From Gemmataceae bacterium (GTDB lineage: Bacteria > Planctomycetota > Planctomycetia > Gemmatales > Gemmataceae), in NCBI GenBank assembly GCA_028288765.1, contig JAQGHQ010000329.1, positions 1 to 62,677 on the forward strand: a stretch of DNA of 62,677 nucleotides. Reading direction: 5' to 3'. The translations under genes were made by a program, and so were the position numbers. Below are positions 1 through 11,526 of the stretch, piece by piece. Under the pieces are notes generated by a model. It was not told the origin of the DNA. It did not search any database and worked only from the letters and a program-made list of their open reading frames with translations. How positions within the stretch are numbered: the first letter of the stretch is position 1; each line of letters begins with the position of its first letter.

Positions 1-135
1 GGCCTGGGGGCGACCCCGGCCGTCCGCCGGGTGACGGTCGAGTGGCCGTCCGGCTCACCCCGGACCGAGCACTGGGACGGGCCCGCCGTCGACCAGTACC
101 ACCGGCTGGAGCAGGGCAAGGGGACGGACGGATGA
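1..135 (+). CDS. 3' end of an ASPIC/UnbV-domain protein (partial)
   Basis: The window opens inside a gene read from base 1, with 44 codons and a TGA stop. The tail carries a VEWPSG core, the hallmark of the ASPIC/UnbV domain that closes secreted CRTAC1-type proteins after FG-GAP/VCBS propeller repeats. Such proteins are abundant and usually exported in planctomycetes, often with TPRs. The propeller part lies outside the window, so the full architecture cannot be seen. No start codon is available. Confidence 0.7.
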   Translation, partial: GLGATPAVRRVTVEWPSGSPRTEHWDGPAVDQYHRLEQGKGTDG

Positions 136-190
136 GATCGGTCACCGGCCAGGTCACGACCCGGCCGCCGGGGCGCGCGGAACGTGGCAC

Positions 191-1144
191 CTACTTCCCT
201 TCCTCCTTGAACCGGATGTCGCCCGCGAAGCGGTCGAGCAGCACGACCTGGGCCGGGTGGGCGATCATGTCGGCGGGCTTGTCCTTCACCGCCGGGTGCA
301 GCGTCCAGTAGACGATCAGTGTCTTGCCGGCCGCATCGGACTCAGCCCGGGTGACCTCCACCTGGGCACCCGCCGGCTGCACGCCGCCGCTCACGCCGAC
401 CACCATCCGCTTCGTGAAGTCGATGTCGTCCACCCCCAATGCCTTCGCGTACCGGGCCTTCGCCTCCGCCCGCATCCGCTCCAGCACCGGCTCCGGGGCG
501 CGCGCCCGCGGGTCGATCAGCTCGTCCTCGCCGCGGACCAACCACTCCTTCCGCGCCGCCTCCGGCGGCCACCCGTCCGGCCGGAAGGCACGGGCGGCCG
601 GCGCGACCTCCGTCCCGGCCGCGGGCGGGTCTTCCGGCTTCGCGGGCGGATCCGCCAGCCGGTCGAACGTCACCTCGCCGTCGAACCGCCTCACCAGCAC
701 CGCTTCGAGCGGACGGGTGAGGATCTGGTCTTTGGCCCGCGGCAGCCGCCGCCAGCGGACGGTGAGTGTCTTCCCCGCCTCGTCGCGGTCGATCCGGACG
801 ATCGTCACCGTATACGGGGCGCTCGGCGGCCCACCGCCGCTCACCCCGACCATTGGCTGCGTGCCGTCCTCGACGGCCAGGATCATGTGCTCGTCGAAGT
901 CGAGGGCGGGCAGCTTGAACGCCTTCGCCAGGGTGACGCCGGCCCCGCCCCCGGCGGCCTTCGCCAACTCGGCCTCGGTGCGGATCACGCGGGTGAGCGG
1001 GGCGCGGGCGGTGCCGATCCCGGCGGACGCATGCGTCGGCAGGTGCGGCCACGGGCCGCGGGCCAGGATCTTCACCGGGCGGCCCTCCCAGGCGATCACG
1101 CCGCCCGGGGCCAGGAGCAGAAGCACCCAGGCGGTTCGCCGCAT
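191..1144 (-). CDS. Secreted two-repeat protein (PrcB-like repeats)
   Basis: A 317-residue protein beginning with a short charged N-terminus and a hydrophobic stretch ending near residue 19, so probably exported. It contains two copies of one domain, at roughly residues 50-165 and 198-315. Each copy has a VGVSGG turn (residues 98 and 249), then an AGKTL strand, a VxW strand and a closing RF-G-(V/I)-F strand. The layout resembles the PrcB C-terminal beta domain, but I infer that from pattern only. The start has an AAGGA ribosome site. It runs antisense to the preceding ASPIC gene. No catalytic residues are evident, so the function is unknown. Confidence 0.6.
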   Translation of the reverse strand: MRRTAWVLLLLAPGGVIAWEGRPVKILARGPWPHLPTHASAGIGTARAPLTRVIRTEAELAKAAGGGAGVTLAKAFKLPALDFDEHMILAVEDGTQPMVGVSGGGPPSAPYTVTIVRIDRDEAGKTLTVRWRRLPRAKDQILTRPLEAVLVRRFDGEVTFDRLADPPAKPEDPPAAGTEVAPAARAFRPDGWPPEAARKEWLVRGEDELIDPRARAPEPVLERMRAEAKARYAKALGVDDIDFTKRMVVGVSGGVQPAGAQVEVTRAESDAAGKTLIVYWTLHPAVKDKPADMIAHPAQVVLLDRFAGDIRFKEEGK

Positions 1145-1180
1145 GATAAATCCTTGCTCCGGGCGATGTGACTGCCGGCG

Positions 1181-1765
1181 TCATCGGCCGGCCACCGGTG
1201 CAATTGTAAACCGGAACCGGGCGGCCCGTGAGGCGAAGACCGCTAACACACGACCGCGCCCGGCGGTCGAGCCGTACCAGTCAGTGGGCGACGGCGGCCG
1301 GCAGGTCCCGCCGCATGCATGCGCACCGCCGTTCGCGTTCAGGTTCACGTCCACCTCGTCCATGAACACCGCCGTCTCGTCCGCCGGCAGACCCTTGAGC
1401 AACGCCCGCAACGCCCGGAGCTTCCGCTCCCGGTCCGGGTCGTTGGGGCGGATGACGGGGCGGGGCCGTCGCCACACCAGCCCGGCCTCCCGGAGCCACC
1501 GGCGGACCGTCTCCCGCCCGACCCGGACCCGGTCGTCGTCCCGCAGAACCACGGCCGCCGCCTCGCAACTCCACCGGCTCCGGGCGAATCGGAAGTCGGC
1601 CGGTGCGTACGTCAGCACCCACCGGACGACCAGGACCGCCCAGATGTGGATACCGGACCGCCGCCGGCCGCCTTCCGTCCGGTGGCCAAACGGTTGGAGC
1701 GGTCGGAAACGCTTCCAAAGTGGAGCCTCGTGATACACCCGGCCAGCGGGTAGAGTATTTCCCAC
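1181..1765 (-). pseudogene. Decayed IS630-family transposase fragment
   Basis: The central part encodes the helix-turn-helix to DDE transition of an IS630 transposase: VRRWLREAGLVWRRPRP, then FMDEVDVNLN, which contains the first catalytic Asp. Just after this motif the frame breaks: the next family segment (MRRDLPAAV) continues one frame over and then hits a stop. The N-terminal DNA-binding region and the second and third catalytic acidic residues are missing or unreadable. It is therefore a dead copy. It abuts the integrase gene and differs in sequence from the IS630 element at the right end of the window. Confidence 0.7.
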
Positions 1766-1788
1766 TCAATGCCTTAGAATCGCCAGGG

Positions 1789-3078
1789 TCATCCGAACAC
1801 CGAACTGATCGCCTGTTGCTTGACATCCGGATAGAGGTGCCGATACCGCCGCCGTTGCTCGTCTGTCGAGTGCCCGACCATGTCGTCGATCACCCGCTGG
1901 TCGACCCCCTTACTCGCCATCGCCGAGATCAGCGAGTGACGAAAGACGTGCCAGCCACGCAGCACCTTCCACTTCGAGACGCGAAACGCACGCCGGAGGT
2001 AGTTGTGGGCCTCCCGGGGGGTGATCCCCGCCCCGTCACCTTTACAGAAGAGCGTCTTTCCCGCCGCCCGGTTCACCACCCAGTCTTCCAGCACGCCCCG
2101 CAAGAACGGACTGAGCGGCACTCGACGGGTGGTGTGCTTCCGCTTGTCGCGCTTCTTCTCCCGGATGGTGACCACACCCCCGACCAGGTCGAGGTCCGAG
2201 GGTAACGCCCGGACGATCTCGGACCGCCGGGCCCCGGTGTGGGCCGCGAAGCAGATCATCGGGTACACCCACGGGCTGACCGGTCGGTCCTTCGCCCACG
2301 CGAGCAGATCCCCGATCTCCGCGGGCCGGAGGTACACGCACTCCCACACCTTGTCAGGGTCGTCCCCCGCCCGGACCCGCCGCTCGGCCTCCTCCCACGT
2401 CATGAACGGGAGGCTCTCCACCGTCTTCGCGTAGTCGAGGTCCCGGCCCGGGAATTCCTCTCCGAGCCCGAGATGGCTCCGGGCCCAGTTCCACGCCGTC
2501 CGCAGACTCACGATCTCCTTGCGGATCGTGGCCGCCGACGGGTGTCGCTTCGGCCGGTCCTCGCTCGCTTCAGGCGGCGGCTTGCGGTTCTTCCGGGGCT
2601 TCTTGGCCGCGTCCCGCTCCCGCCGCTTCACCCGGTAGACGTTGGGGTCGATCCATTCCCCGGCCCGTTTGTCGGTGTACCCCTGCAGGTCCGCCCGGGT
2701 GATTTGTGTGACTGGCCGATCCGGGCCGAGCAGGCGGACCAGGTGGTCGAAGTGCAGGCGGATACCGTCGAGCGTGGTCTGTTCGAGCTTCCCGTTCTGC
2801 GACCGGAAGTATGTGTCGCGGAGTCCGGTGAGCGTGAGTTCCCGCACCTCGGCCGGGTGTTCCGGCGGCCGACCCTCATGCCGGACGAAGGTGACCACGT
2901 CACACCCGGGCGGCAAGGTCACGAGCCCCTGCTTGAGCCGCATGAGCCAGTAGTCGACCTTGTCGGCGGTGGCCTTGGCCTCCCGCTCGTTGACTTCGCC
3001 GAGCCAGAAGGTGTGCTGTTTGCCGTCGTGTCGGAAGAGAACCCGCGAGCTTCCGTTGCGGGATTGGACCCAGGCCAT
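1789..3078 (-). CDS. Tyrosine recombinase / phage-type integrase
   Basis: A 429-residue site-specific recombinase. The catalytic set is complete: Arg284 (GARRSE), His377 and Arg380 (HVFRH), His403 (VGHST) and nucleophile Tyr412 (RYRHL). The N-terminal arm-binding segment ends in a typical RHDGKQ...LGEV strand, followed by a SAM-like core-binding domain near residues 80-150. The start at 3078 gives MAWVQSRNG, the usual length for this family. The frame stays open far upstream, but that extension reads backwards through a tRNA end and is not real. The gene starts 160 bases from that tRNA fragment, the normal place for an integrase beside its attachment site. Confidence 0.88.
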   Translation of the reverse strand: MAWVQSRNGSSRVLFRHDGKQHTFWLGEVNEREAKATADKVDYWLMRLKQGLVTLPPGCDVVTFVRHEGRPPEHPAEVRELTLTGLRDTYFRSQNGKLEQTTLDGIRLHFDHLVRLLGPDRPVTQITRADLQGYTDKRAGEWIDPNVYRVKRRERDAAKKPRKNRKPPPEASEDRPKRHPSAATIRKEIVSLRTAWNWARSHLGLGEEFPGRDLDYAKTVESLPFMTWEEAERRVRAGDDPDKVWECVYLRPAEIGDLLAWAKDRPVSPWVYPMICFAAHTGARRSEIVRALPSDLDLVGGVVTIREKKRDKRKHTTRRVPLSPFLRGVLEDWVVNRAAGKTLFCKGDGAGITPREAHNYLRRAFRVSKWKVLRGWHVFRHSLISAMASKGVDQRVIDDMVGHSTDEQRRRYRHLYPDVKQQAISSVFG

Positions 3079-3432
<354 letters not shown>

Positions 3433-4344
3433 ATGCCCCATTTTCCGAAGCCATTCTTCAAGAAGGGTCGCGGCGTCTGGTACGTCGAGATCGACCACAC
3501 GCAGCACAACCTCGGATCTGACAAGGACGCCGCCTTCGAGCGGAACCACGAACTCATGCGGGAACGCCCGCATGAGGCCGATCTGTCCCTCGCCCTCGGC
3601 GTCATGGACGCCTTCCTGACGTGGGCGAAGGACAACAAGGCCGACCGTACCTTCGAGTGGTATCAACGGCACCTGAAGACGTTCTCGAAGTCGATTCCAC
3701 CGCTCCTCGCCACCGGCCAGATCAAGAAGCACCACCTGACGGCCTGCCTCCAGGCCGCCAAAACGCTCAACGGGACCACACAAAACGGTCTTTGCCGGGC
3801 CGTCGTTCGGGCGTTCCGCTGGGCCGAGAACGAGGAGATCATCCAGCGTTCTCCGTTCCGCGGGGTCGAGAAGCCCCGCAACAAACGGCGGACCGTGATC
3901 ATCTCCGACGACGAGTACGCCTTCCTGCTCTCCCGCATCCCCGCGGAGACCCGCGGCGCGCAGATGATCTTCTGCGACCTGGGCGTTCACCCGACACCAT
4001 GGGGTTATTCCGCCTACGACGATACGATCGCGAAGCTGATCGCACGGGGCATTCCGCGCGAGCAGATCGCTGCCATCGGGGAGGCCGACTCGGATGCCAA
4101 GAAGCAGTCGCTGTTCGAGAAGGTCCGCACCGGCCAGGTCCGGGTGCTGCTGGGCAGCACGCAGAAGATGGGCACCGGCACGAACGTCCAGAAGCGCCTC
4201 GTCGCGCTGCACCACCTCGACGCCCCGTGGAAGCCGGCCGAGGTCGAACAGCGCGAAGGCCGGATTCTCCGCCAGGGAAACGAGAACGAGGAGGTGGCGA
4301 TCTACCGCTACGTCACGACCGGTTCCTTCGATTCGTTCATGTGG
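3433..4344 (+). CDS. Exon 1 of a chimeric gene: integrase N-terminus fused to helicase C-terminal part
   Basis: Starts at ATG with GGAGG at 3421. Residues 1 to about 170 are the N-terminal and SAM-like core-binding parts of a tyrosine integrase (ending near EYAFLLSRIPAE), cut just before the catalytic domain. In the same frame the protein then becomes the helicase C-terminal lobe of a large mobile-element SNF2-type helicase: MIFCDLG, an ADSDAKK segment, GSTQKMGTGTNVQ and a QREGRILRQGN motif VI. The helicase N-terminal ATPase half is missing. The reading is interrupted after GSFDSFMW by the group II intron and resumes in phase at 6745. The junction near 3945-3965 looks like a recombination product, so the protein is unlikely to be a working helicase. 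Confidence 0.7.
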
Positions 4345-6744
4345 GTGCGACGTGCAAGTCGCTCGATTGATGGTGTGGCCTGGCCGCGAGGCCTCAACCA
4401 CACCTGCGGTTCCGTCCGCAGTAGCCTACCGACACCCGCGCGGGCCGTAAGGCCCGGGTGGGAAGCTGTCGGAACAACGTACCCCGACCCGCTTGGGTCC
4501 AGAACGACACCGCGAGGTGTCCTCTGTCCTGCCAGCACCGCGGCGGGAGTGGGGCCAGGCTTGGTGGCATGACCAACGCATGTGAACCGGCGATAAACCC
4601 CGTTAAAGCAGAACAGGCCCAAGGTGCTGACAGGCCTGGACCAAAATGGTGTGCGGCCGGCTGCCCCTCTCCACATTGGGGGCACACGGACACAACGGCC
4701 GTCGGGGGAGAGCTGGGGTCTGACCCGCCGCGTCAATCGAGCGGAACACGGTAAACCCGTACCCCCGCCCCGCGAGGGGCAAGCCGACCGCGAGGGAGGC
4801 CGTCGGGGGTGCGGGCAGGAGATCGCGGAGGAAGCGAACGCCGGCCTGGAGCGGGTCGGATACGGGGCTCGTGCCCCGGCCCGAAAGGGGGCTGACTTCC
4901 GCGTGGTCTTTCGCGACGAGATCGCTTCCCGAACCTCTCGAACGGAGGAAGGCAAATGGACGCGGTGCCCCAGGCCGCGTGTGCGCCCTCCCGCGAGCCG
5001 GTGCCCTGGCACAGCATCGATTGGGCCAGGTGTCATCGGACCGTGAAGAGGCTGCAAGCGCGTATCGTCAAGGCGACGGCGGAAGGGCGCTGGGGCAAGG
5101 TGAAAGCCTTGCAATGGCTCCTGACCCACTCGACCGGCGGCAAGGCCCTTGCCGTGAAGCGGGTGACCGAGAACGGTGGTAAGAACACCCCGGGCGTGGA
5201 CGGGGCAACCTGGTCCACACCGGGGGCGAAAACCGACGCGATGAGGTCACTGCGGCGAAGGGGGTACCGACCCCGACCGCTGCGGCGGGTCTACATCCCG
5301 AAATCGAACGGAAAGCAGAGACCCCTCGGCATTCCCACGATGAAGGATCGCGCGATGCGGGCTCTCTACCTGCTCGCGCTCGACCCGGTATCCGAGACCA
5401 AAGCCGACCGGAACTCCTACGGGTTTCGTAAGGCCCGCTCGGCGCACGACGCACTCGAACAGTGCTACAAGGCGCTCGGCAAGCCTTCGAAGTCACCCCA
5501 ATGGGTTCTCGACGCCGACATCAAAGGGTGCTTCGACAACATCGACCACGACTGGATGCTCGCGCACATTCCCACGGATGCGCAGGTGCTCCGGAAGTGG
5601 CTGAAGGCCGGGTATGTGGAACGGGCCGCACTGTTCCCGACCGAGGTGGGGACCCCGCAAGGGGGCATCATCTCACCGACGCTGGCGAACATGGTCCTCG
5701 ACGGGCTGGAACAGCGGCTGACGGACCGGACCCGGAAGCGGAAGTCCAACGGCACGGTGGTCCACAACCCGAAGATCAATCTCATCCGCTACGCGGACGA
5801 CTTCGTGGTCACCGGCGACTCCCCGGAGACGCTGGCCGAGGCGAGAGAGGTCGTGGTCGCGTTCCTCGCGGAACGCGGCCTCACGCTCTCGCCGGAGAAG
5901 ACGCGGATCGTGCACCTGTCCGAGGGATTCAACTTCCTCGGACAGAACGTGAGGTTGTACGGCGACAAGGTCCTGATCAAACCCTCGAAGGAGGCGCTGA
6001 GCAGGATCTACGGCAAGATCCGCGACATCGTCCGGAGGAGCCGGGCGGTGGAGCAGCGTGACCTGATCCGGATGCTCAATCCGGTCATCCAGGGGTGGGT
6101 CAACTACCACCGCCACGCGGTCTCGTCGGTCGCCTTCAGCAAGCTCGACTTCATGGTCTGGAAGTTGCTCTGGCAGTGGACAGTCCGCAGGCATCGCGGC
6201 AAGAGGCGGCCGTGGATCAAGGCGCGCTACTGGCGAGTCCGCGGTTCACGGACGTGGACCTTCGCGACCGACGTCGTCATCGGCGGCAAGCCGCGAACCA
6301 TCTCCCTGGTGTACGCGACGGACACCCCGATCCGCCGCCACGTCAATGTACGAGCGGAGGTCAACCCTTACGCGCCGGAGTGGGAGGGCTACCTGGTGGA
6401 ACGACACGTTCAACAGGGGGTCAACTCACTCAACGGGCGACGGCGGCTCTTGTGCCTGTGGGTCTCCCAGGACGGGTTGTGTGCGGAGTGTGGCGTACCC
6501 ATCACCCGGGAAACCGGGTGGGCCGTGCACCACGTGCGACGCCGGGCCGACGGGGGCTCGGACCGGTCCAGCAATCTCCGGATGCTACACCCGAACTGCC
6601 ACCGACAACATCATGCCAACGAGGACGGTCCGTCGCCGGGTCCGCGCCAGCGGGCCGACAGAAAGGCTTGAGCTGGATGCGGGGAAACTCGCACGTCCAG
6701 TTCTCAGGGGGCCGGGAGACAGCAATGCTTCCCGGCTACCCGAT
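4345..6744 (+). mobile_element. Complete group II intron with RT/HNH protein
   Basis: The 5' end is GTGCGAC, matching the group II GUGYG rule. The 3' end has domain V (6670-6703, AGC triad and GAAA loop), domain VI (stem 6711-6717 with 6730-6736) and a candidate branch-point A at 6738, ending CGAT at 6744. Removing exactly 2,400 bases rejoins the host gene in phase (SFMW then QALETKARF, as expected of this helicase family). Two exon-binding sites match the 5' exon perfectly: CCACAT at 4671-4676, in a hairpin loop, pairs with ATGTGG at 4339-4344. GAACGA at 4502-4507 pairs with the adjacent TCGTTC at 4333-4338. The intron therefore appears able to splice and to have retrohomed here. Confidence 0.92.
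4956..6671 (+). CDS. Group II intron reverse transcriptase/maturase with HNH endonuclease
   Basis: A 571-residue multifunctional intron protein. RT motifs occur in order: [40 protein letters not shown], a [10 protein letters not shown] loop, and the active-site YADD at residue 279. A maturase (domain X) region follows with an NYHRH motif. The C-terminal HNH endonuclease has CAECG near residue 509, a VHH pair and a closing NCHRQHH. All parts are intact, so it should support splicing and target-primed mobility. The arrangement resembles chloroplast-like (CL) group II proteins. The start follows a GGAGGAAGG ribosome site. The stop codon overlaps the first bases of domain V, leaving no spacer in domain IV. 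Confidence 0.95.
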   Translation: MDAVPQAACAPSREPVPWHSIDWARCHRTVKRLQARIVKATAEGRWGKVKALQWLLTHSTGGKALAVKRVTENGGKNTPGVDGATWSTPGAKTDAMRSLRRRGYRPRPLRRVYIPKSNGKQRPLGIPTMKDRAMRALYLLALDPVSETKADRNSYGFRKARSAHDALEQCYKALGKPSKSPQWVLDADIKGCFDNIDHDWMLAHIPTDAQVLRKWLKAGYVERAALFPTEVGTPQGGIISPTLANMVLDGLEQRLTDRTRKRKSNGTVVHNPKINLIRYADDFVVTGDSPETLAEAREVVVAFLAERGLTLSPEKTRIVHLSEGFNFLGQNVRLYGDKVLIKPSKEALSRIYGKIRDIVRRSRAVEQRDLIRMLNPVIQGWVNYHRHAVSSVAFSKLDFMVWKLLWQWTVRRHRGKRRPWIKARYWRVRGSRTWTFATDVVIGGKPRTISLVYATDTPIRRHVNVRAEVNPYAPEWEGYLVERHVQQGVNSLNGRRRLLCLWVSQDGLCAECGVPITRETGWAVHHVRRRADGGSDRSSNLRMLHPNCHRQHHANEDGPSPGPRQRADRKA

Positions 6745-7704
6745 CAGGCCCTGGAAACCAAGGCCCGCTTCATCGCGCAGGTCATCACAGGCGACAACGC
6801 CGCCCGCCGTGCCGACGACATCGGCGGCCAGGAGCTCTCCTACGCCGAGGTCAAGGCCATCGCCTCGGGCAACCCGGCCGTGCTGACGCTTGCCGAGGCC
6901 GATGCCGAATTGCAACGGCTCGCCGTGTTGAAGAAGAACCACCTGGACGAACAGTACGTGGCCCGCCGCAGCGTGCGCGATCTGCCCGGACGGATCGCCG
7001 GCCTCGCCGATCGCCTGGCCGGCCTCTCGGCGGATCTGGCCACGGCGACCACGCACGCAGGCGCTCCGATTGTCCTCGGCGGCCGCGCGTGCTCGCTCGA
7101 GGACGCGCACGCCGTGCTGGCCGGCCAACTGGAGGCGTTGCCGCGGGTCGTCCGCGAATCGCAGCGCGTTGTGCTCGGCACGTATCGCGGCCTACAGTTC
7201 GGCCTAGTGCTGCACCCGCAGTTCGCGCCCGACGTGTACCTCGAAGGGGCCGCAACGTGCCGGGCCATGCTCTCGCGCGAGCACCACGGACCGCGTGCCA
7301 TCCTGAACGCGGCCGAGCGCCTGGCGAGCGCCTACGACGCCGAGTGCGACGACCGCCGGCAGGAACTCGCCATCGCGGAATCCCAGCTGCGCGACTATCA
7401 CGCGTGCGTCGGCCAGCCGTTTCGTCACGAAACCGTGATGACCGAAATGGCGACGCTGCGCGACCGACTCAAGGCGTGTCTTTCCGGAACGACCCCGGAA
7501 CCGGGTACCGCACCGCAGCTGAGCGCTTCCGAACTGGCCGAGCAGATCCAGGCGGTCAAGTCCGCACACAGCGTTGAGGCTACGGCCGACCGGTCCGTTC
7601 GGCACACGACCACCGCGGAAGAGCCGGTCACAGCGCGCATCCGCCGCCGGCTGGGGGCGATGCTCGCGTCAGGCCCGACCGCCACGACCGACCAGGAGAT
7701 GTAG
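6745..7704 (+). CDS. Exon 2: C-terminal end of the mobile-element helicase
   Basis: Continues the chimeric gene after the intron. It begins QALETKARFIAQVITGD, the segment that normally follows the GSFDAYMW-type motif in this family of large conjugative-element helicases (SNF2 helicase associated with N6-methylase domains). The next 300 residues are an alpha-helical tail rich in Ala, Arg and Glu with likely coiled-coil stretches, including EADAELQRLAVLKKNH. The stop is TAG at 7702-7704. With exon 1, the spliced product would be about 623 residues against well over a thousand for full-length relatives. It has no start of its own and depends on intron splicing. Confidence 0.75.
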   Translation, partial: QALETKARFIAQVITGDNAARRADDIGGQELSYAEVKAIASGNPAVLTLAEADAELQRLAVLKKNHLDEQYVARRSVRDLPGRIAGLADRLAGLSADLATATTHAGAPIVLGGRACSLEDAHAVLAGQLEALPRVVRESQRVVLGTYRGLQFGLVLHPQFAPDVYLEGAATCRAMLSREHHGPRAILNAAERLASAYDAECDDRRQELAIAESQLRDYHACVGQPFRHETVMTEMATLRDRLKACLSGTTPEPGTAPQLSASELAEQIQAVKSAHSVEATADRSVRHTTTAEEPVTARIRRRLGAMLASGPTATTDQEM

Positions 7705-7967
7705 CTCGGTTTCCCCCACTTCCACCGCTCACCGCTCGTGAACGGCACGGGTTCTCTCTGACCGCGGACCGGGCGTGTCCCTGTGCGTGTTCGACCGGGG
7801 GCTGCAAGCGTGAGATGCCGTGGGCCTGGGTACCAACGTGCGCTTCAGCTACCTGCTCCTGCCGGTGTACCTGGTGTGGTTCGTCTGGAAGCTCGGCCCC
7901 GGCCAAATCCGCCACGTCGAGTGGGCCTCCCTCGACATCGGGCGGTAACGGCTGGACAGTGGAGACA

Positions 7968-8294
7968 TCACACATCAGGACGGTCGGTATCGCTTTCCGG
8001 CCCGTTCCCCACCGCTTCGTAGTGCTCGACGGTCGGGAAGGGATCGTAGAAGTGGTGGAGCAGTTCCTTCCACCGCAGGTACCGAGACGAGCCGCGGAAC
8101 CCCTCGGTGTGATCTGCCAGGCAGCGCCAGCGGACGAGCAAGACGTATCGGGATGTCTTCTCCAGGCAACGTTGGAGTTCGAGCCCACGGAAGCCGTCGG
8201 TCGCGGCGATGAGCGGCCGCGCCTCAGCGAAGGCGGTCTCGAAAGTCGTTTCCGATCCAGGCCGGACGTCGACGATCACCACTTCGAGGATCAT
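7968..8294 (-). CDS. ABM-family (antibiotic biosynthesis monooxygenase-like) protein
   Basis: A 108-residue single-domain protein from the ATG at 8294 (MILEVVIVDVRPG). It has the pattern of the dimeric ferredoxin-like ABM fold: a first strand with I-V-V-x-P-G, a helix (FETAFAEARPLIAATDGF), a GLELQRC strand, a Y-V-L-L-V-R-W strand and a LHHFYDPFPTVEHYE end. The last segment closely matches YdhR/ABM-type proteins. Known members include monooxygenases that need no metal or flavin, and haem-degrading enzymes, but many are uncharacterised. It stands alone between the helicase remnant and a broken Gfo/Idh gene. An upstream in-frame extension of 15 codons lacks family similarity, so the shorter start was chosen. 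Confidence 0.75.
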   Translation of the reverse strand: MILEVVIVDVRPGSETTFETAFAEARPLIAATDGFRGLELQRCLEKTSRYVLLVRWRCLADHTEGFRGSSRYLRWKELLHHFYDPFPTVEHYEAVGNGPESDTDRPDV

Positions 8295-8598
8295 GGGCGG
8301 GAATTCCAGGTGAGCACACCGGGTGGGATGCGCACCCACGGCTTCCGGGGATTTGCCTCACAGGTGGTCTACTGCTCCACGTGACCCGAACAAGGCCGCC
8401 TCTGGGGTTACGCCGGGCGGGCCGCGGGCATGTCGTCTGTCGGCTTGACGTTGTGCCGTCGCTGGGTGGGCTGGCTGCCCTTGCGATCGAACCGCCGCCG
8501 GAGACGATCCGCTTCGGCCCGGGCATCGAGCCGGTCGTTCGACTCATGGATGAAATGCCGCAAATGGTGGGGGGACGGCCCCGCGGGGAGCCTTCTGG
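8295..8598. other. Intergenic stretch without a supportable gene
   Basis: About 300 bases between the ABM gene and the end of the Gfo/Idh pseudogene. Open frames exist on both strands, as expected at this G+C content, but none resembles a known family. No terminator or promoter stood out. Confidence 0.5.
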
Positions 8599-9598
8599 TC
8601 AGCACGGCGTCTGACCGCGCTCCAGCCCGGACACTAGCCGGTCCATCCAGTGCTGTATCTGGAGCGCGTCGCCGTAGGTCGCCCCCACGGGAACGCCTTG
8701 CTGCCCCCGCACCACGCGGCAGAAGCAGCGGAGTTCTTCGGCCATCATGCCCGTCGCCCCGGTGGCGTCGGCGCGAATCTCCAGCGCCATGGGCCAGACC
8801 GCCCGCTCGTCCCATACCTCGATCGGCCTGGGGTTCGGGTTGATCCGTGCCGACCAGCCGGTGCCGAACACCTCCATCCGGTCGAACCCCCTTGGAGGCA
8901 TCCCGCCGGGGGTCAGGTACGACGCGGCGAACGAGGCCAGGAGCCCGTCGGCCCACTGGAGCTGCGCCACAGCGAGGTCCACGTCACCCGCGCGGGTGCG
9001 GTGGAATCGCGCACTGTAATTCACCGGGTCGGCACGATTGGCGAGCGCCTGGGTGGCGTAGAGGTCGTGGACCATGACCGCCTGCAGCGGATTCTCTCCC
9101 GGGAACGCCCCCACGATGCTGGCCGGCCGATGGCGGACGCAGTCGATGTACGCCAGGGCACCACGCTGCTGAACTTCCATACGCAATTGCTGGAATTCGC
9201 TGTTGAACAGCACGATGTGCCCGATCATGAGGTTGCCGGAGCCGGGCCGGACCAGCGGTGAGAGGCTCCGGGCGTCTTCCAGGTTGTCGGCGATGGGCTT
9301 TTCCAGCAGCACCGTCTTACCGGCTTCCAGCAGCGTCCGGACGACGGGCACATGCGGCAGTCGTGCAGGCGACGACCCAGGCTTCGGCCGTCGATTCCAC
9401 GAGGGCTTGCTCAAGACTCGTCCAGCCCGGCACGCCTGGCAGCTCGGGGCTCAAGGAATCAAGGCTGGCCTGCCGTCGCGCCACCAGCGCCACCAGGTCT
9501 GCTTCCGCCAGGCGGGCCAGCGTTAGGGCGTGCAGTCGCCCGAAGCGGCCCAACCCGAGTACACCGACCTTCACGGGGGCAAGGCTCTTCGGGGTCAT
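8599..9598 (-). pseudogene. Gfo/Idh/MocA-family oxidoreductase, frameshifted
   Basis: The N-terminal part (start at 9598) has the Rossmann motif GLGRFGRLH and runs to AWVVACTTA. The family's next piece, HVPVVRTLLEAGKTVLLEKP with the conserved EKP, lies one frame over and continues to the stop at 8599. The break is near 9350-9372 and is equal to one extra base. The C-terminal half looks otherwise intact (HDLY and a GGMPP loop), about 330 residues in all. Working relatives are NAD(P)-dependent sugar or inositol dehydrogenases, numerous in planctomycetes. Either the gene is recently dead or the base is an assembly error. Confidence 0.75.
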
Positions 9599-9632
9599 GG
9601 TCGCCCTCGTTCCGCCGGATCCTGAGACGTAG

Positions 9633-11524
<1,892 letters not shown>

Positions 11525-11526
11525 CT

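Noticed and set aside
7820..7948. A 42-residue plus-strand frame with a hydrophobic YLLLPVYLVWFVW segment
   Set aside because: It could be the tail of a lost membrane protein, but it has only a GTG start, no ribosome site and no family match.
8408..8956. Minus-strand frame ending in HFIHESNDRLDARAEADRL
   Set aside because: It overlaps the Gfo/Idh pseudogene in another frame and shows no recognisable domain. Long open frames are expected at this G+C content.
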